Below are positions 37,083 to 49,575 of a stretch of 64,000 nucleotides of DNA, in pieces. Both the position numbers and the translations under genes were made by a program. Within the stretch, counting starts at the first letter, position 1, and each line of letters opens with the position of its first letter. The notes under the pieces are model-generated. The model searched no databases. It was not told the origin of the DNA and was given only the letters and a program-made list of their open reading frames with translations. Source of the stretch: Glossina fuscipes (Eukaryota; Arthropoda; Insecta; Diptera; Glossinidae); contig NW_023998416.1 of assembly GCF_014805625.2 (NCBI RefSeq), positions 15,457,811-15,521,810 of the forward strand. The letters run 5' to 3'.

Positions 37083-39581
37083 TTATATCATGACAATGTT
37101 ATTATCACGTTCGAAAGCACGATCGACTTCTCGTTTGGTATCTTCGTCGGTCCACTCTCCACATTTGGCTAAAATATCCGGCTCATCTTCCGGTTCTTGC
37201 TAAAAATTTATGTCACCAAAATATATATACAAAAACAATTATAAAAAACAAAAAAAGGTTTATTCAATAGTTATTCTGTGGGTTATATATTGTTGTTTAC
37301 AAATACAGCAAAACTGCTTCTACAAAAGCCCCTAGCAGCAGTATCAAATTAAATATGAGGGATAACAAAGCTGTATGTTTTGAATATCCGCAGTTTAATA
37401 TAGATAAATGATAATCATAACTTGTTTGTGAATCTTTATGGCGCCGTTTAAGTGTATTTCAAAAGAAAACACATTAATTATTTTAAATATTTCGGGAAAA
37501 TTTGAAATCTATATCTCTTTATGTCCAACGAATGAGGTTTTTAATTTATATATTAAAGTTTTTCCAATTGGTGAGAACATAGAACAACGCGGGAATATTG
37601 TTAAAACGCCAGTAATTAAAATGTTTTATGTTGATTGATGTTGGAGAGAGAAAGATGGCAAAATTAAGGGGTTTTTGCTCTACGAATCCGAAAGCAGACG
37701 GAACCTTGTGTGTTGTGTGGCGTTGTAATAAAGCATTATACCTGTTTGTCGTTGGCCGCGAGTTTAGAAAACATATTGGCATAAATCTTCTTTTCTTTGT
37801 CGTTAGCTTCTTTAATTTTACGCTTGCATAGTAATATCTGATTTTGGGCAGCTTTATTTGAAGGATCAAGTTGCATAACATGTTGGAAATCACTTAAGGC
37901 CTCCTCGCATTCGTTAATAGCTAAATTACATTGACCGCGGCGATACAAGATTTTTATGTTCCTTGGTTCCAATTCCAATACTTCGTTACACTGAAAATTA
38001 AACAAACTTCACTAATACACTTTCTTTAGTATTTAAAACAATTACCGCTTGTTTGCCAGCATGTTCTTGATTAGTTTTCTGATAACAAAGCACTTGATTG
38101 CTGATGGCAGCGACTTTTACTTTATTGCTTTCATTGTCACCTGAAATATTGGGGAAAAAAAAACTTATTATGAAAAACGTTTGTTGCTTGCGCAGCTAAC
38201 AGAAAAACATACTATTATTTTCCAAGAAGCTGACACACTTTTTATACATTTTTATAGCTAAAGGATAGTCCTGCTTTTTAAAATATGTTGTTCCCTTTTC
38301 TTTGTAAATCTTCGCTTGTTCCAGACGTTCGTTATCACTTAGTTTCCAATCCTCAAGACCCTTAGGAGAAAATTGATAAATATAAAATTTATTTTTTTAT
38401 TTTGTTTAATTCATTTGTTGAATTCACGAACCTTTTCGCAATCTATTAATTTAATTGTGTACTCCACGGTAGCATTTGGTGGAATGTTATGTTCAGGGCA
38501 ACCTTTTATGCCAAAAGCATATATCGGCTTAATTTTAATTCTTAAAAAATCATTCATCAAAAATTTGGTTTGAGCAAAATCTTTCAAAACATTAATGCCT
38601 TACTTAGCCACCTCTCCTATAACCATTTTACCAACGGCTATTTCAACACCGTCTAAGATATCAGCATCGCTACCTTCGCCAAACACGAATTGTACCTCGC
38701 GATCTTCGTAAACATTACCGTCATATTTTCCAGTAATATGAACTGAAAATAATCAAATGATGAATTACTAAGGTATAAGGTTAGCTTTTAAATTTTTTGG
38801 CCACGACATGTTCCTCCATTTACAAATATTTTCATTCTCATTAACTATAACTGATTGAGTTCGTAATACAGCAACGCTTCACATCACTAACACATTTCTA
38901 GAAAATTCCATGACATGTTTTTTATTCCGTAAAATCGAATTATGTACTTTAATACATGTAAATGGTCGTATTTGGCTTCTGTTACCTTTGACCGACGAGC
39001 CGTCTTTTGGGGATCGACGTTTATCGCTTTTTTCCAAAACATAGTATTCAATACTTTTGTCTTGTTCTGGGCTTATATCTTTACCCTTCCAACCCAACAT
39101 TTCCAGCTGAAAATAAACATCAAAAATGGGAAATAAATATTTACAGCATAGTTTTGTTAACCCTTAAAGCGAACCTCAAAAATTAATGTAGAATTCGGCG
39201 GAATACTAGGAGGACTTCCCGCAGCACCGTAGGCATAATTGGGGGCACAAGTTAGGTAACATTTTTCACCTAATTTCATTGTAGCTACACCCAAATCAAA
39301 GGCCTTGATCACACTGCCTGTGTAAGAAACGATGAAAATCAAGATGTAGGAATTATCATAGCATTTTACGTTCTAGTACCTTTGCCTAATTCAAATTCGA
39401 AAGGTTCTCCACGATCTACACTGGAATCGAACACCGAACCGTCCGTTAAACGGCCTGTATAATGTAATGACACGATGCACCCAATGCATGCCGTTTCATC
39501 TCCATTACCTTCCTTAAGTATTTCTTTCTGTACTCCACCATCGCCCGAAATATCAATTTTTTGTAATTCCGTTGCCGTCAT
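37083..39581 (-). CDS. Fkbp59: FKBP52-class immunophilin, Hsp90 co-chaperone
   Basis: Large peptidyl-prolyl isomerase that binds Hsp90 through TPRs; in Drosophila it also interacts with TRPL/INAD. Nine minus-strand exons: 39581-39380, 39317-39175, 39106-38986, 38742-38604, 38540-38432, 38360-38213, 38140-38046, 37990-37742 and 37199-37083. They total 1323 nt, or 440 aa, against 439 recalled for Drosophila. ATG 39581 is the first in-frame ATG. FK1 spans residues 25-115 ([38 protein letters not shown]). The pocket tryptophan of FKBP12 is Phe in IKAFD. FK2 spans about 145-235 ([19 protein letters not shown]) and is diverged. TPRs span about 240-385 ([38 protein letters not shown]), followed by [12 protein letters not shown] and an acidic tail. 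Introns 1, 2 and 5 have weak donors (GTACTA, GTTCGC, GTTCGT). Confidence 0.96.
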
Positions 39582-41859
39582 TTTCGCACAATTTTCCTGT
39601 TTTATACACGACACACGACGTCAGAGAAGCAAACTTTTTTATTCTTCTTCTTTTTAAATCAGCAAATCCAACAACAATATGTAAAGTAAATTTTACTCTC
39701 AGAAATAAACTTTACTCTCAGAAAAATCTATACTAAACTCAAAAGAAATTATGCCAGTTTCTAGGGTAAGCAATTGTAGCGATTACCTTTAAAGTGTGGA
39801 TGTGCATTTTTCGATACCATGAGGAAGCGTCCATCATCAAAGTTAATCTATAAGAAAATATTCGTCATGACTTCAACCAATCCCGTAAAAGGACGAAGTA
39901 CATCAAAACAAGCATTATTTTGGCTTGGTATGACATCTATGTCGAACGACAACATTCAAAATATTAGATAAGATAAATATGAAATTCTAGGAGTTAAAGT
40001 ATCTCTACATTTAGTACTTTTGCGCCTATCTACACGAATCAAAAATAAAAAAGAAATGATCTTTCAATTGAGCTGGGAGAGTCTTCCACATCGGGCGGCT
40101 CTTCAAATCAAGTCCCTTTTGATTATTACTTTCTTAGATTGGTGCAGTGACATTTCGTAGACCAGCAGTTTATAGAGGTTGGAGATGAGCCTCAAAACCA
40201 CCACGTCCCTACCGCAAGTTTCTCTAGAGCTACCTAATAAGTGGTAAGAGGATATAGATAGTGATAATCGATATTTCAATTGTCAAGCTTTGTAACAAGA
40301 ATACTTTTGAAAAACATTTGAAATTTATTAAAAATGTTTATACACCTAACATTGTAAAGGACAATTTTGGGAGAAATAAAACAAGTTTTAATAAAGCGAT
40401 TACGTGGAATGCAGTCTTGCTTTACAAAGTATACGTACATATGTGTAGATATTGTAATAGATACCTAAAAATTGAAATGCAGTCCGTCGTTCTTTTCTTA
40501 TTTTTATCATCATCAATAAATAAAAAAAACTTAATGGTTATTAATTTTGTGGCTTTGTATACATTATTCAAAAATTGTGCAACTAATTACGACACACTGT
40601 TTTTTCTAGGGCAAATTTACAAGTTAAGAATCTTGCTGGAATATCCAGATCGTTATATTTTTTTGCAGTCATTGTTGTAGCTAAAACGTTACAAAGAAAA
40701 TTTCTTCAAAGAGTTATTATTTCAAAAGTTTTCTTACGACTTACATGCTGTGAGTTTAAAAAGCAAATCTAATAAAAAATAAAGAGTAATAAACTTTGTG
40801 TTTTGCCGAGTGTAATAAATTAAACGATTCCCCTATATTTTCTGCATATTATTCTTGTTATCTAAATTGCATAAACTTGTGACAAGTTTTCGAAATTGCG
40901 ATAATTGCAAAAACCTATTTGAATCTTTTATTATTCTTGCTACATGCACACTTTTAGTAACAAAGTAGTTTTATAAATTCACAAATTAGCAGAAAATATT
41001 CTTAGAAGTTGGCAGCTCTACATAACTGGCGAATGTCGACCTATAGAGTGAAATGAATTTTTACGATTTTCACGACGGAATAAATTAATTTAAAAAATAG
41101 CAGAGAAAAATAGATTTAAATACAACCAGAATCAATCAAAGGCTGCAGTGAAGAAATACCTAAGGAATAAGAAAAAAAGACAAATATTTTTCAAAAACGA
41201 GAAAACGTGCAAAATTTAGAAACTTTCTTGCCTGAATAAGAAAAAGGCGACGAGAAAGAAAATTGCAAAAAAGAGAAGTATAAACGAACAAATAAAACAG
41301 AGCAGCAGCAGACCATCGAAGAAAAGCACAAAGGCACAAGTAAATGTGTAACGAGTGTACCCGCGAGTGACGAATAACGATTATTTGTGCGTGATTTTGG
41401 GGTTGAGAGATATTTATACTGGTGTTGTGTGCTGCTGCCGCGACAGAAAAAAATACTTTTCGGTGTTGGAATCGGGAGGCCAATGCGACTAGCAACCTGT
41501 TTTTTAATAAGAAAAAAAAAATATTTTTTCTGCATCATAAAACAGACTTAAGCTACCAACTTAAAAAACTCATTACCAGTAAGGAAACAAAACATATTTT
41601 TTCATTGCGAATCATTGCCATCTTTACCGTCGTCATTAAGCTTAACACCACGTAACGCCTCCGCCGTTGTCACTCTGACGCCAACGGCCAATAAAGAATT
41701 GCAGGTGTATGAGCGTCATAGTGATGCGGTCTGGACAATTTAAAAAGCAATCTTTACCAGAAAAGTCTAAAGGAACTACATTGTAAAGTGTAAATAAAAT
41801 TAAACATTCGCATCTTATAGACACATCGACGGATCACGACGTTCAGCAACCTTGTAGAG
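39582..41859. other. Divergent intergenic region, Fkbp59 / ZCCHC14-like
   Basis: Expected to contain both promoters and the long 5' UTR of the plus-strand gene (about 41.1-41.86 kb, A-rich). A 139-codon open frame at 40261-40680 begins with GTG, has no recognised domain and shows AT-driven composition, so it is not called. Confidence 0.5.
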
Positions 41860-44800
41860 ATGATTAGCAAGAACGATGTGACAACGTGGTTCAAGACGCT
41901 GGAGAGCTATAAAAGAATTGACACAATGTGTGCTTTACTGAATATATGTTTGCCGTTCGAACTGCGGTTTTTGGGCACTTGTCTTGAAGAGTTAGGTCGC
42001 CGCGATTCGCAAGAATTGCGCGGAATGGAATTAAGGGTTAACAAACCTCAAGATTTGGCTACAGATATAAATGTTTGCCAAAAGGGTGAGCCTACGGACA
42101 TGAAAGTGCGCCGTAGAGTAGCTCTATGTCTGGCTTTGATGAGAGTCTGCAATCGCACCTGCGTTAATGAGATATTCCGCATTCTGGAGTCATGGGGTGA
42201 ACTTGACTTTTCTTCGCTTACAGACAAGGATGTTTTGGAAGAATTGTTATTGGTTTATACAATGGCTGCTAATCATCCAGTATTTGATTTTGAGCAGCAC
42301 ATGAAATCTATGCAAATTTTTGAAAAAATTAAAGAAAATAAATTAGTAGCTGATTCATCATCATCCATGCCATCACCGCAAAGCGCTCATGTTTGCAATC
42401 CGCAACACTCTGCCAGTCATCTAGAGATGTCTATGGCGCAACATCAACACGTACCGCCACCTCCTCCTAATCATACAGAATTACTCCAACAGCATGCAGC
42501 TGCATTGCACGCGGCTACTATGCATTCAACTGGCCAGCATCCCCAATTGCTAGCTCCCAATCCCATGCAAATGGTGGGTCCAGCTACAATACCTTTGAGT
42601 TATCCACAAGGTCATTTAACTAAGGTAATTGTTAATTAAAATAATTTCGCGTATTATTGTATGTGCCATTTATGATTTTCTACGGTTTCATAGCTACTCA
42701 ATGCAAGTGACGGTAGTTCTCTTCAACATCCGATTACCGTTGATGGCATGCCGCACATGATTTCCGCGAACCTCACCATTCCAGATACTAGCAATGCAGC
42801 CGCTAACACTATTTTAACACATCCTAATGTTGCCTCTTGGGCCATGAGGCAATATCACCCGGCCCCACCACCGGCGAGTACTCAAGTTTTGGTGGATCAT
42901 CCGCCACAATCGTCTTCGCCGATGCTCTCACAGCAGTCTTCACCATCTAGTAGCCGCACTGCTAGTCCTAATCGTACATCATCCTGTGACAGTAACATGT
43001 TACAAACACAAACGCAGCCACCACCACTAACATCTCAAACTAGTACCAGTTCTCGCAATATGCCACAGAGAATCGTTGCCTCTTCACTGAAAAATGTTCG
43101 ACGTCCATCGGCCGAGACTACGCCACCGCCTGCGATGGGACAACAACAGCAACTGCTCACAAATGAATTAATCTTGCCTCAGAACATGAAACACATTTCA
43201 GAGGTAATTTTCTCACAAATATATAACAAAATACTTGAATCTATTGCAAGGATTAGTTGAACATTTAAGGAAACATTCTTTTCGTTTAGTTTGTGTGCAG
43301 AGACTTTGCATATTGCCTTCTTTTCTGTACCTGATAAAGACTTTTTCCGTAAGTCAGTCAGTAAATGTGAAATAAACGCTATTGTGCGAGAAGACGATTA
43401 GAAGTTGGAGCAGTTTTATAATACACGTTTAAATGCAAATATTACTAAAATTATTTATGAGTTTATTTTTCCCTACTAGCAACTTTGTATCGTCTTTATA
43501 TAAACTTTTAATAGTGTTTCTTCAGTTTATCAAATCATATAAGAGCTTTAAACAAAGAAGTGAAATATACTTATGTGTATATAAAACGACTGTTCATTAG
43601 CGCCTTGTAGTTGAAATGAACGATTTTTCTCTTAGTACACTAAACTGGATGTAATAGAGACTCCGCGTTTATATATTTACTTGGCGGAAAATTTTTTTCC
43701 ATTCTTTATTTTGAAAAATTCTAATTAAATTATGTTATCGTTTTCGATTTTTAATCATAGGGCGTTATGAACAATGAAAGTTCCAGCAATCAATTACAAA
43801 ACTTAATACGTAATGGGTTTACCAGGGCTGCTAATCATCCTAGAATAAAAACTGGCAATTATATCCCTCCGCATCAACAACAACAACAGCAGTCGCCAAT
43901 TAATCAGCAGCAACATTATCAGGGAGCTTTCAACGCTGTGAACGCTGGTTTGTCGTATGCCATGCAAAATATGTCCATATCAGATATGACAACCGCAGGT
44001 GGGGGACATCACAGTGTCGATGGTAATGTCATGATGAGTATGAATTCAAATAAAAGCACAGGCAGCGATTCTGGTAGTTCGATCGGATCATGTGGCGAAA
44101 TATCGCCGCCCGAAACGCCTACGTTAATGATGAATTCTAATGCCACGACGAATCCGCCCGTGCTACGTGGAGATAATCAGGGACAACAGATGCCACAGCA
44201 ACAACAACAACAGCAGCAGCCACAAAAACATCATCAGCCTTCGCAACTGAGTTATAATAAACAGATGAGTTTGTCGCGTTTAAACGGTAGAGCCGATAAA
44301 TTGATGACCACGAATGCGCCTAATGTAGCGGCAGTTGCCGGTGTTGGTGGCAATGTAGTTAATGCAAATGCCATGATATATGCTCAGCAGCAGCAGCAAC
44401 AGCAACAAGTTCATCAACAAGCCCCAGCACCGCAAGCTTTGTACGCCGATATACTATTAGCTTCAGGTGGCAATGCGGGAAGTACTACCGTGATGCAGCA
44501 ATCTTCGTTGACTAATAGCAACGGCGGGGGCAATGGAAACCCGAATGCAAATGTTGTCTCCACTAATAATAATATGCTGGGCAGCAATACAGTACTGATA
44601 AGTACACCGTCTTCTGGTGCTGCTAACTTGGGTGGTGTAATAACCTCAAATTCCGTGATATTGTCTCATCAACAGCAATATAATACCACGTATCCATACC
44701 ATGCGGCAGCGGCTGCTGCTCAACATTTAGCTGCGAGTTCAGCAAGGCCTCCGCTGATGGCACATAATCCAACTTTGGCACCACCGCCGCATGGTACCTT

Positions 44801-45407
44801 TCGTTTACCTGGTTTCCAGATACCCAATGGGGAACTTATTTATCAGACTTACCATCCAGCGGGGGGCATCACATTTCTGTCCGGTGCTGCTCCACCCGGT
44901 GTACCACCAGCCGCCCTGAGAACGACAAATAGCGGAGCTGCCGTGGTAAGCAGTCAACCTATTAACCAGCCACCTGTACCTCAACAAATACCACCATCAT
45001 TACCACAACAGTTGCAATCTACGCCGTCGGCTGCTGTGCTAGCGTCACCGTACAGCACGCTAACAATAGGACTTAGTAATAAACCATTATCATGTTATAA
45101 TTGCGGCTCGCAATCCCACAGTGGTCGTGAATGCCAGGAAGCGTCCATGGATGATGTAACGCGAAGCGCTATCTATAAATTAGACTACAATCAGGCAGCG
45201 TCTGGGGCGGGCGCTGTAGGTGCAGTCACACCTGCCACGCAACAACAACAAATTGCCAACAGTGCGCCAGACACGTCAGCAACAGGGCACAGCCAAAAAT
45301 CACACGATACTAGCGGTGCTATTGGTGTAAACCCATCGGTAGTAGCGACCGCGGCGGTCTCTTCAAATGCGACGCTGACCGTGACAGCGTCAACGTCAGC
45401 TAAGTGA
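41860..45407 (+). CDS. ZCCHC14/ZCCHC2-type CCHC zinc-finger protein
   Basis: Relatives of human ZCCHC14 are cytoplasmic RNA-associated cofactors of the TENT4 poly(A) polymerases. Exons 41860-42624, 42694-43203 and 43761-45407 (introns 69 and 557 bp, both phase 0) encode 973 aa. ATG 41860 starts MISKNDVTTWFKTLESYKR. Residues 1-165 match the conserved N-terminal module (ICLPFELRFLGTCLEELGRR), which is all-helical with no catalytic motif. The middle is disordered, Pro/Ser/Gln-rich with polyQ tracts and Ala stretches. A single CCHC knuckle CYNCGSQSHSGREC sits at residues 870-883, followed by MDDVTRSAIYKLDYN, as in the vertebrate proteins. The TGA stop overlaps a good donor (GTGAGT at 45404), so a spliced alternative C terminus is possible. 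I do not know the fly gene symbol. Confidence 0.85.
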
Positions 45408-46038
45408 GTTAGTGATTGTAGAACCGGCTTGTTAAAAAGCTTTGTATGTGTAGGATTTTTAATTGAATTAGGTTTATATTGAGAAACTCTGAGATTAAGC
45501 AATGCGTGACGCATATTAAGTGAACAGTGAAAAAAGGAAACCATATTGAAAATATGAGCGAATCAAAGCGCCTCGGTAGCCATTACTTAGGTACTTTTTT
45601 TAGATAAAAGTGGGAGAAGTGTGGTATCATCTGTGGGTCATGATGGAGAAAGCGATACTTTTGTGATTTACTCCTGTCAAAACTTTATGATTTAATTATT
45701 ATGCTTTTAAAGACTGAAATAAGAATATAATAACAGATGAATGTTGTTAAGTATGCAAAGTTGAGCGGGAAGTCAATTTACACGCAGCATATTCTATAGA
45801 CGATAAACTTTATGTCACCAGAATATCGCTATAATAATAATAATAATAATAGCGGTAAGCAATACGTTCTCGCATGCAGCAGGACGTACAAAAAAATTGT
45901 CTCAATATGAGATTTTAAATTTAAAAATTTATCGCATGAAGCCATGGGTATGGGAATTACACATAATGGAGAGAATACCAAGTAAAGTCATATAGATATT
46001 GAATTTTCTTAGCGTCACTTTACCGCAATTTACCTATT

Positions 46039-46153
46039 AAAAAAAAAAAAAAGGGGGGGGGGGGGGGGGGACATAAAGGGCACGGTAATGATGATAGTAC
46101 GCAAGATACGCACAGAGACATTTTGTAAGTAACCATGGCTGATATAGTTTTTG

Positions 46154-46202
<49 letters not shown>
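46039..46202. repeat. Extreme homopolymers A14-G18 and T47
   Basis: Fourteen A (46039-46052) run directly into 18 G (46053-46070), and 85 bp later there are 47 consecutive T (46156-46202). Such lengths are prone to polymerase slippage, so the exact counts should not be trusted. Confidence 0.85.
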
Positions 46203-46203
<1 letters not shown>

Positions 46204-49200
46204 TAAATAATTTATTAAGCTATTTACTTTATTGGTTTTCTATTCTTAACGGAGGCTTGTAGGCAATTGAAAAGTTAAAATTTCTTTTTTTTGCAAAGGT
46301 TCAAAAATAGAAATGATAATTATAATATTTTTTTTTAAATATTATGGTATTTAGTAAATAAAGGCAAACATATTTCTAATATAATTTTTTCTATATTGAA
46401 ATAATACAAAATTTTAAATTATTTAAAATTGATAAAAAGAGAAAACTTGAAGAGAATGTGTCCGGCAATCTCTATGGATTTTTCGTACTTTTTCCTTCCC
46501 ATAAGCGCGTTTCAACTCTCCTTAAAATCAATCGCGATACACTATAAGAATACCTGCTGTTGTAATTTGATTTGCGATCTCGCCAAAGTGCATCAATGAA
46601 GTAAAAATGCCTCAAGGGCGCCATGAGTAATATTATCATTAATTAATTAATCATTAATTAATCTCTTAATGGATTGGGTGCTATATGCTATCGGCTGTTG
46701 ATAACCTATTCCAAATACAAAATAAATTGACGAAATGTGACATTGCACATATTGCTATATTCGCTGTTTCGCAATTCTGTTACAAAAATTCTTTTCATAT
46801 CATGGTTGCGTTTATATGAACGGAATCTAAAGTTTTTAGAATTAGGAAAATGGAACCAAGCAGAGACAAGGCAACTACTGAAATAGTAAGAAAACCACGT
46901 TCCACTGAAATTTCTATCTCTTGATTGGCCGATACTCGTGACTAATAAAATCTTGGACAAACTAATTGTTCTATCGTTTTGAAATTTAAAGATGACATTA
47001 TTGTGTTCTGTATCGCTTTGAACAATTCTGCTCAACTATTACCATATTTCTCTCACTCAGAAATTGCTTTGTTTTAAATAAGCTTTCATATTAACATTTC
47101 GAAAACCTTGCATATTTTTTTAAAAAAGTTTTCGACTAAGAATTTATTCAATTTCTTTGTGTCTATATTCATTGTCATTTGTTTTTTTTTTCTGATTTTC
47201 TTTAATTAGAAATATTAAGATTATTTTAAAGAATAATTCAGATTGGCGGAAATCAAATTTCACGCTTTGTTTAGTAAGTAAGGATTAAAACTAAAGTGTA
47301 GTAGTAATATTTTTTATTATTATTATATTATTTTATTATGATCATTAGCAAAAAGGATGGTTAAACTATGAAAAAGTAAATTGTATATTTCCTCTTTAAT
47401 GTTTAAAGACTAAAGAAAAAAAAAAAAAAAATAAATAAATAAAGAAATGATCAAAAAAACTAATGAAAAATAAAAAGCGAAAATTATTAATTAGAACAAT
47501 GAGAATTCAACATAAATTTATATAGGAAAACCATATATTTATATATATACTTAGGAAAGAGAAAAACAAAAGGAATACTTTTCTGTATGTTTAATAAATA
47601 AATAATAAAAAAGCAAGAAACGGAAATAAGCCATAAATGAAAAAAAAAAAAAAAACAAATCGAGAAACAATAGACAAAAATAATTGTATTTCTTAAATAA
47701 ATATTTATGAAAAAAAAAAGATGAAAAAAAGATATCAGCCACAGCTTCTTTCCTTCGTTCTCCCGTTAAAATATACACATTTCCAAAATTCCAATTACAA
47801 ATATCTCCCTTATTTTTTTATTATTCATCTAATTTATTTGAACTTATTTATTATAAGTAACTTTTTAAATAAATTATTTTACATGTAATTTTTTTTTTTC
47901 TTTTCTCATAAATATAAATTTAAAAACATATGGTCCAAGTTGATCAAGTTTCAAATATGTATTTATACCTTTACGTATATATGATTATAAGTATATGTAT
48001 ATATATTGACAGCGCCATCCACATTATATACATACATGAATAAATGCATACAATTTCATAAAACTAATAATTAGAAAGCAAGCAAGCAAAAAAAAAAAAT
48101 AAAAAAAATAAAAAAAAAAAAATAAAGAAAAACCTTTATATTTACAAAAACTAAACAAGAATTATCTTCACCTTTAAGACACTTTAAGCTCATACTAATC
48201 GCAATGTGTAGTTCGCTTCACAATTATCCGTTGTCTACTTTCACTTCACTTAAAACACCGAGTCTATCATACATTACAAAAACAAAATGTTATCTATATA
48301 CACTTGTAAAAGAATATGTATCCATATACATATACAAAAAGTTTGAATTTCCAACAAAAAATAAAACGTAAACACTATCAGGATAAAGTTAAAATTTTGG
48401 ATTGAATCCGAATCCGAATCTTATTCCCATGTTACTTGTGTATAAAAATAATACTTGCATCTTTTTAAGGTGTTCAGGGCCCATCTGCGCTTTAATTAAT
48501 TGCACTATAAGCGTAACTATGGAAAGAGTTCGATGAGTCCAGCACTTCACGTTGACAATTCTGGACCTATTATGACATTTGAGAGTTATTACTATTGTTA
48601 AACTGTGTAATGTTTGTCAGTGTTACAATGGAGACCAATGCGCGATTCGCTTGTTGCCGCAAGCGCAAGTAATACGCTTTCTTAGTTTTAGAGAGCATTC
48701 TGGAGTTTGTCTAGCACTACAACTTATTCACGTCAAACCGTTTCATCAAATTTCAAGCATATTCACTGATTAATCATGCTCATGTTGTCAATTTTTATAG
48801 AGTAAAATAATTATATAGAGTAAAATACCTTACGCCTTACACCTATTCCTAATTAGCGTAGGCCTCGGCGTTTTTGCCCTCCTTTCCTTTTCATCCTTCT
48901 TGCTTGTCGTGTGAATTCAAAAGAGTACACGAATGTTTTTCTATCAAATCAGCTAACTAGATGTATGTTTCGGTTTGGCCCACAATTACATAAGACCCGG
49001 TAATGTTCGCCTTTTTCATAAATTATAATTTTTACGTAAAAGAGATTTTAGTTAATAGCCGGGTTTTGAATATTTACAGAGATCTTACGCTGATTAAGAA
49101 TACATATGCTTTAAAGATTATAATTATTATATTATTAATATTATATAACATAACTAAATGAATTATTTATTATTTCATACATTTATCGTTCCGAATATAT

Positions 49201-49440
49201 TGAAATAACTGCGAGCTATTGAAAACATTGAAGATGAAGAATAGCGAGGATAAATTCTCTAACTCGTTACGATTTTGCGCTTCCTTCACTTTCATGCATT
49301 TACGTAGACCACCCGAAGCCAATAGAATTCCAGTCAACTCTGGTAAAATGATCAGTGTGAGATTTAAAGGTAGCGACAAGTTTTTTTCCTGTGAAATTAC
49401 TTTAAATCCCAAATATGAAGAAAGGCTTAGGCTTTTGAGT

Positions 49441-49575
49441 CAATTTTCTAACTTGTGAATACATTTTCAGTTTGTGAATTCATTTTTTAGCTTATGAATT
49501 CGATTTTCGGCTTATGAATCCATTTTTGGCTTATGAATCGATTTTTTAGCTTATGAATCCATTTTCAGTTCAGAG
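49441..49575. repeat. Minisatellite, about 20-bp unit, six to seven copies
   Basis: Units of 19-21 bp of the form CATTTTTAGCTTATGAATC repeat from 49441 to 49575 with point changes (CAGTTTGTGAATT, CGGCTTATGAATC, TGGCTTATGAATC). The copies nearest the centre are the most alike. Confidence 0.85.

Noticed and set aside
40261..40680. 139-codon open frame upstream of the ZCCHC14-like gene
   Set aside because: Starts with GTG, AT-driven composition (N, K, I, F, Y, L), no domain, not flanked by splice signals.
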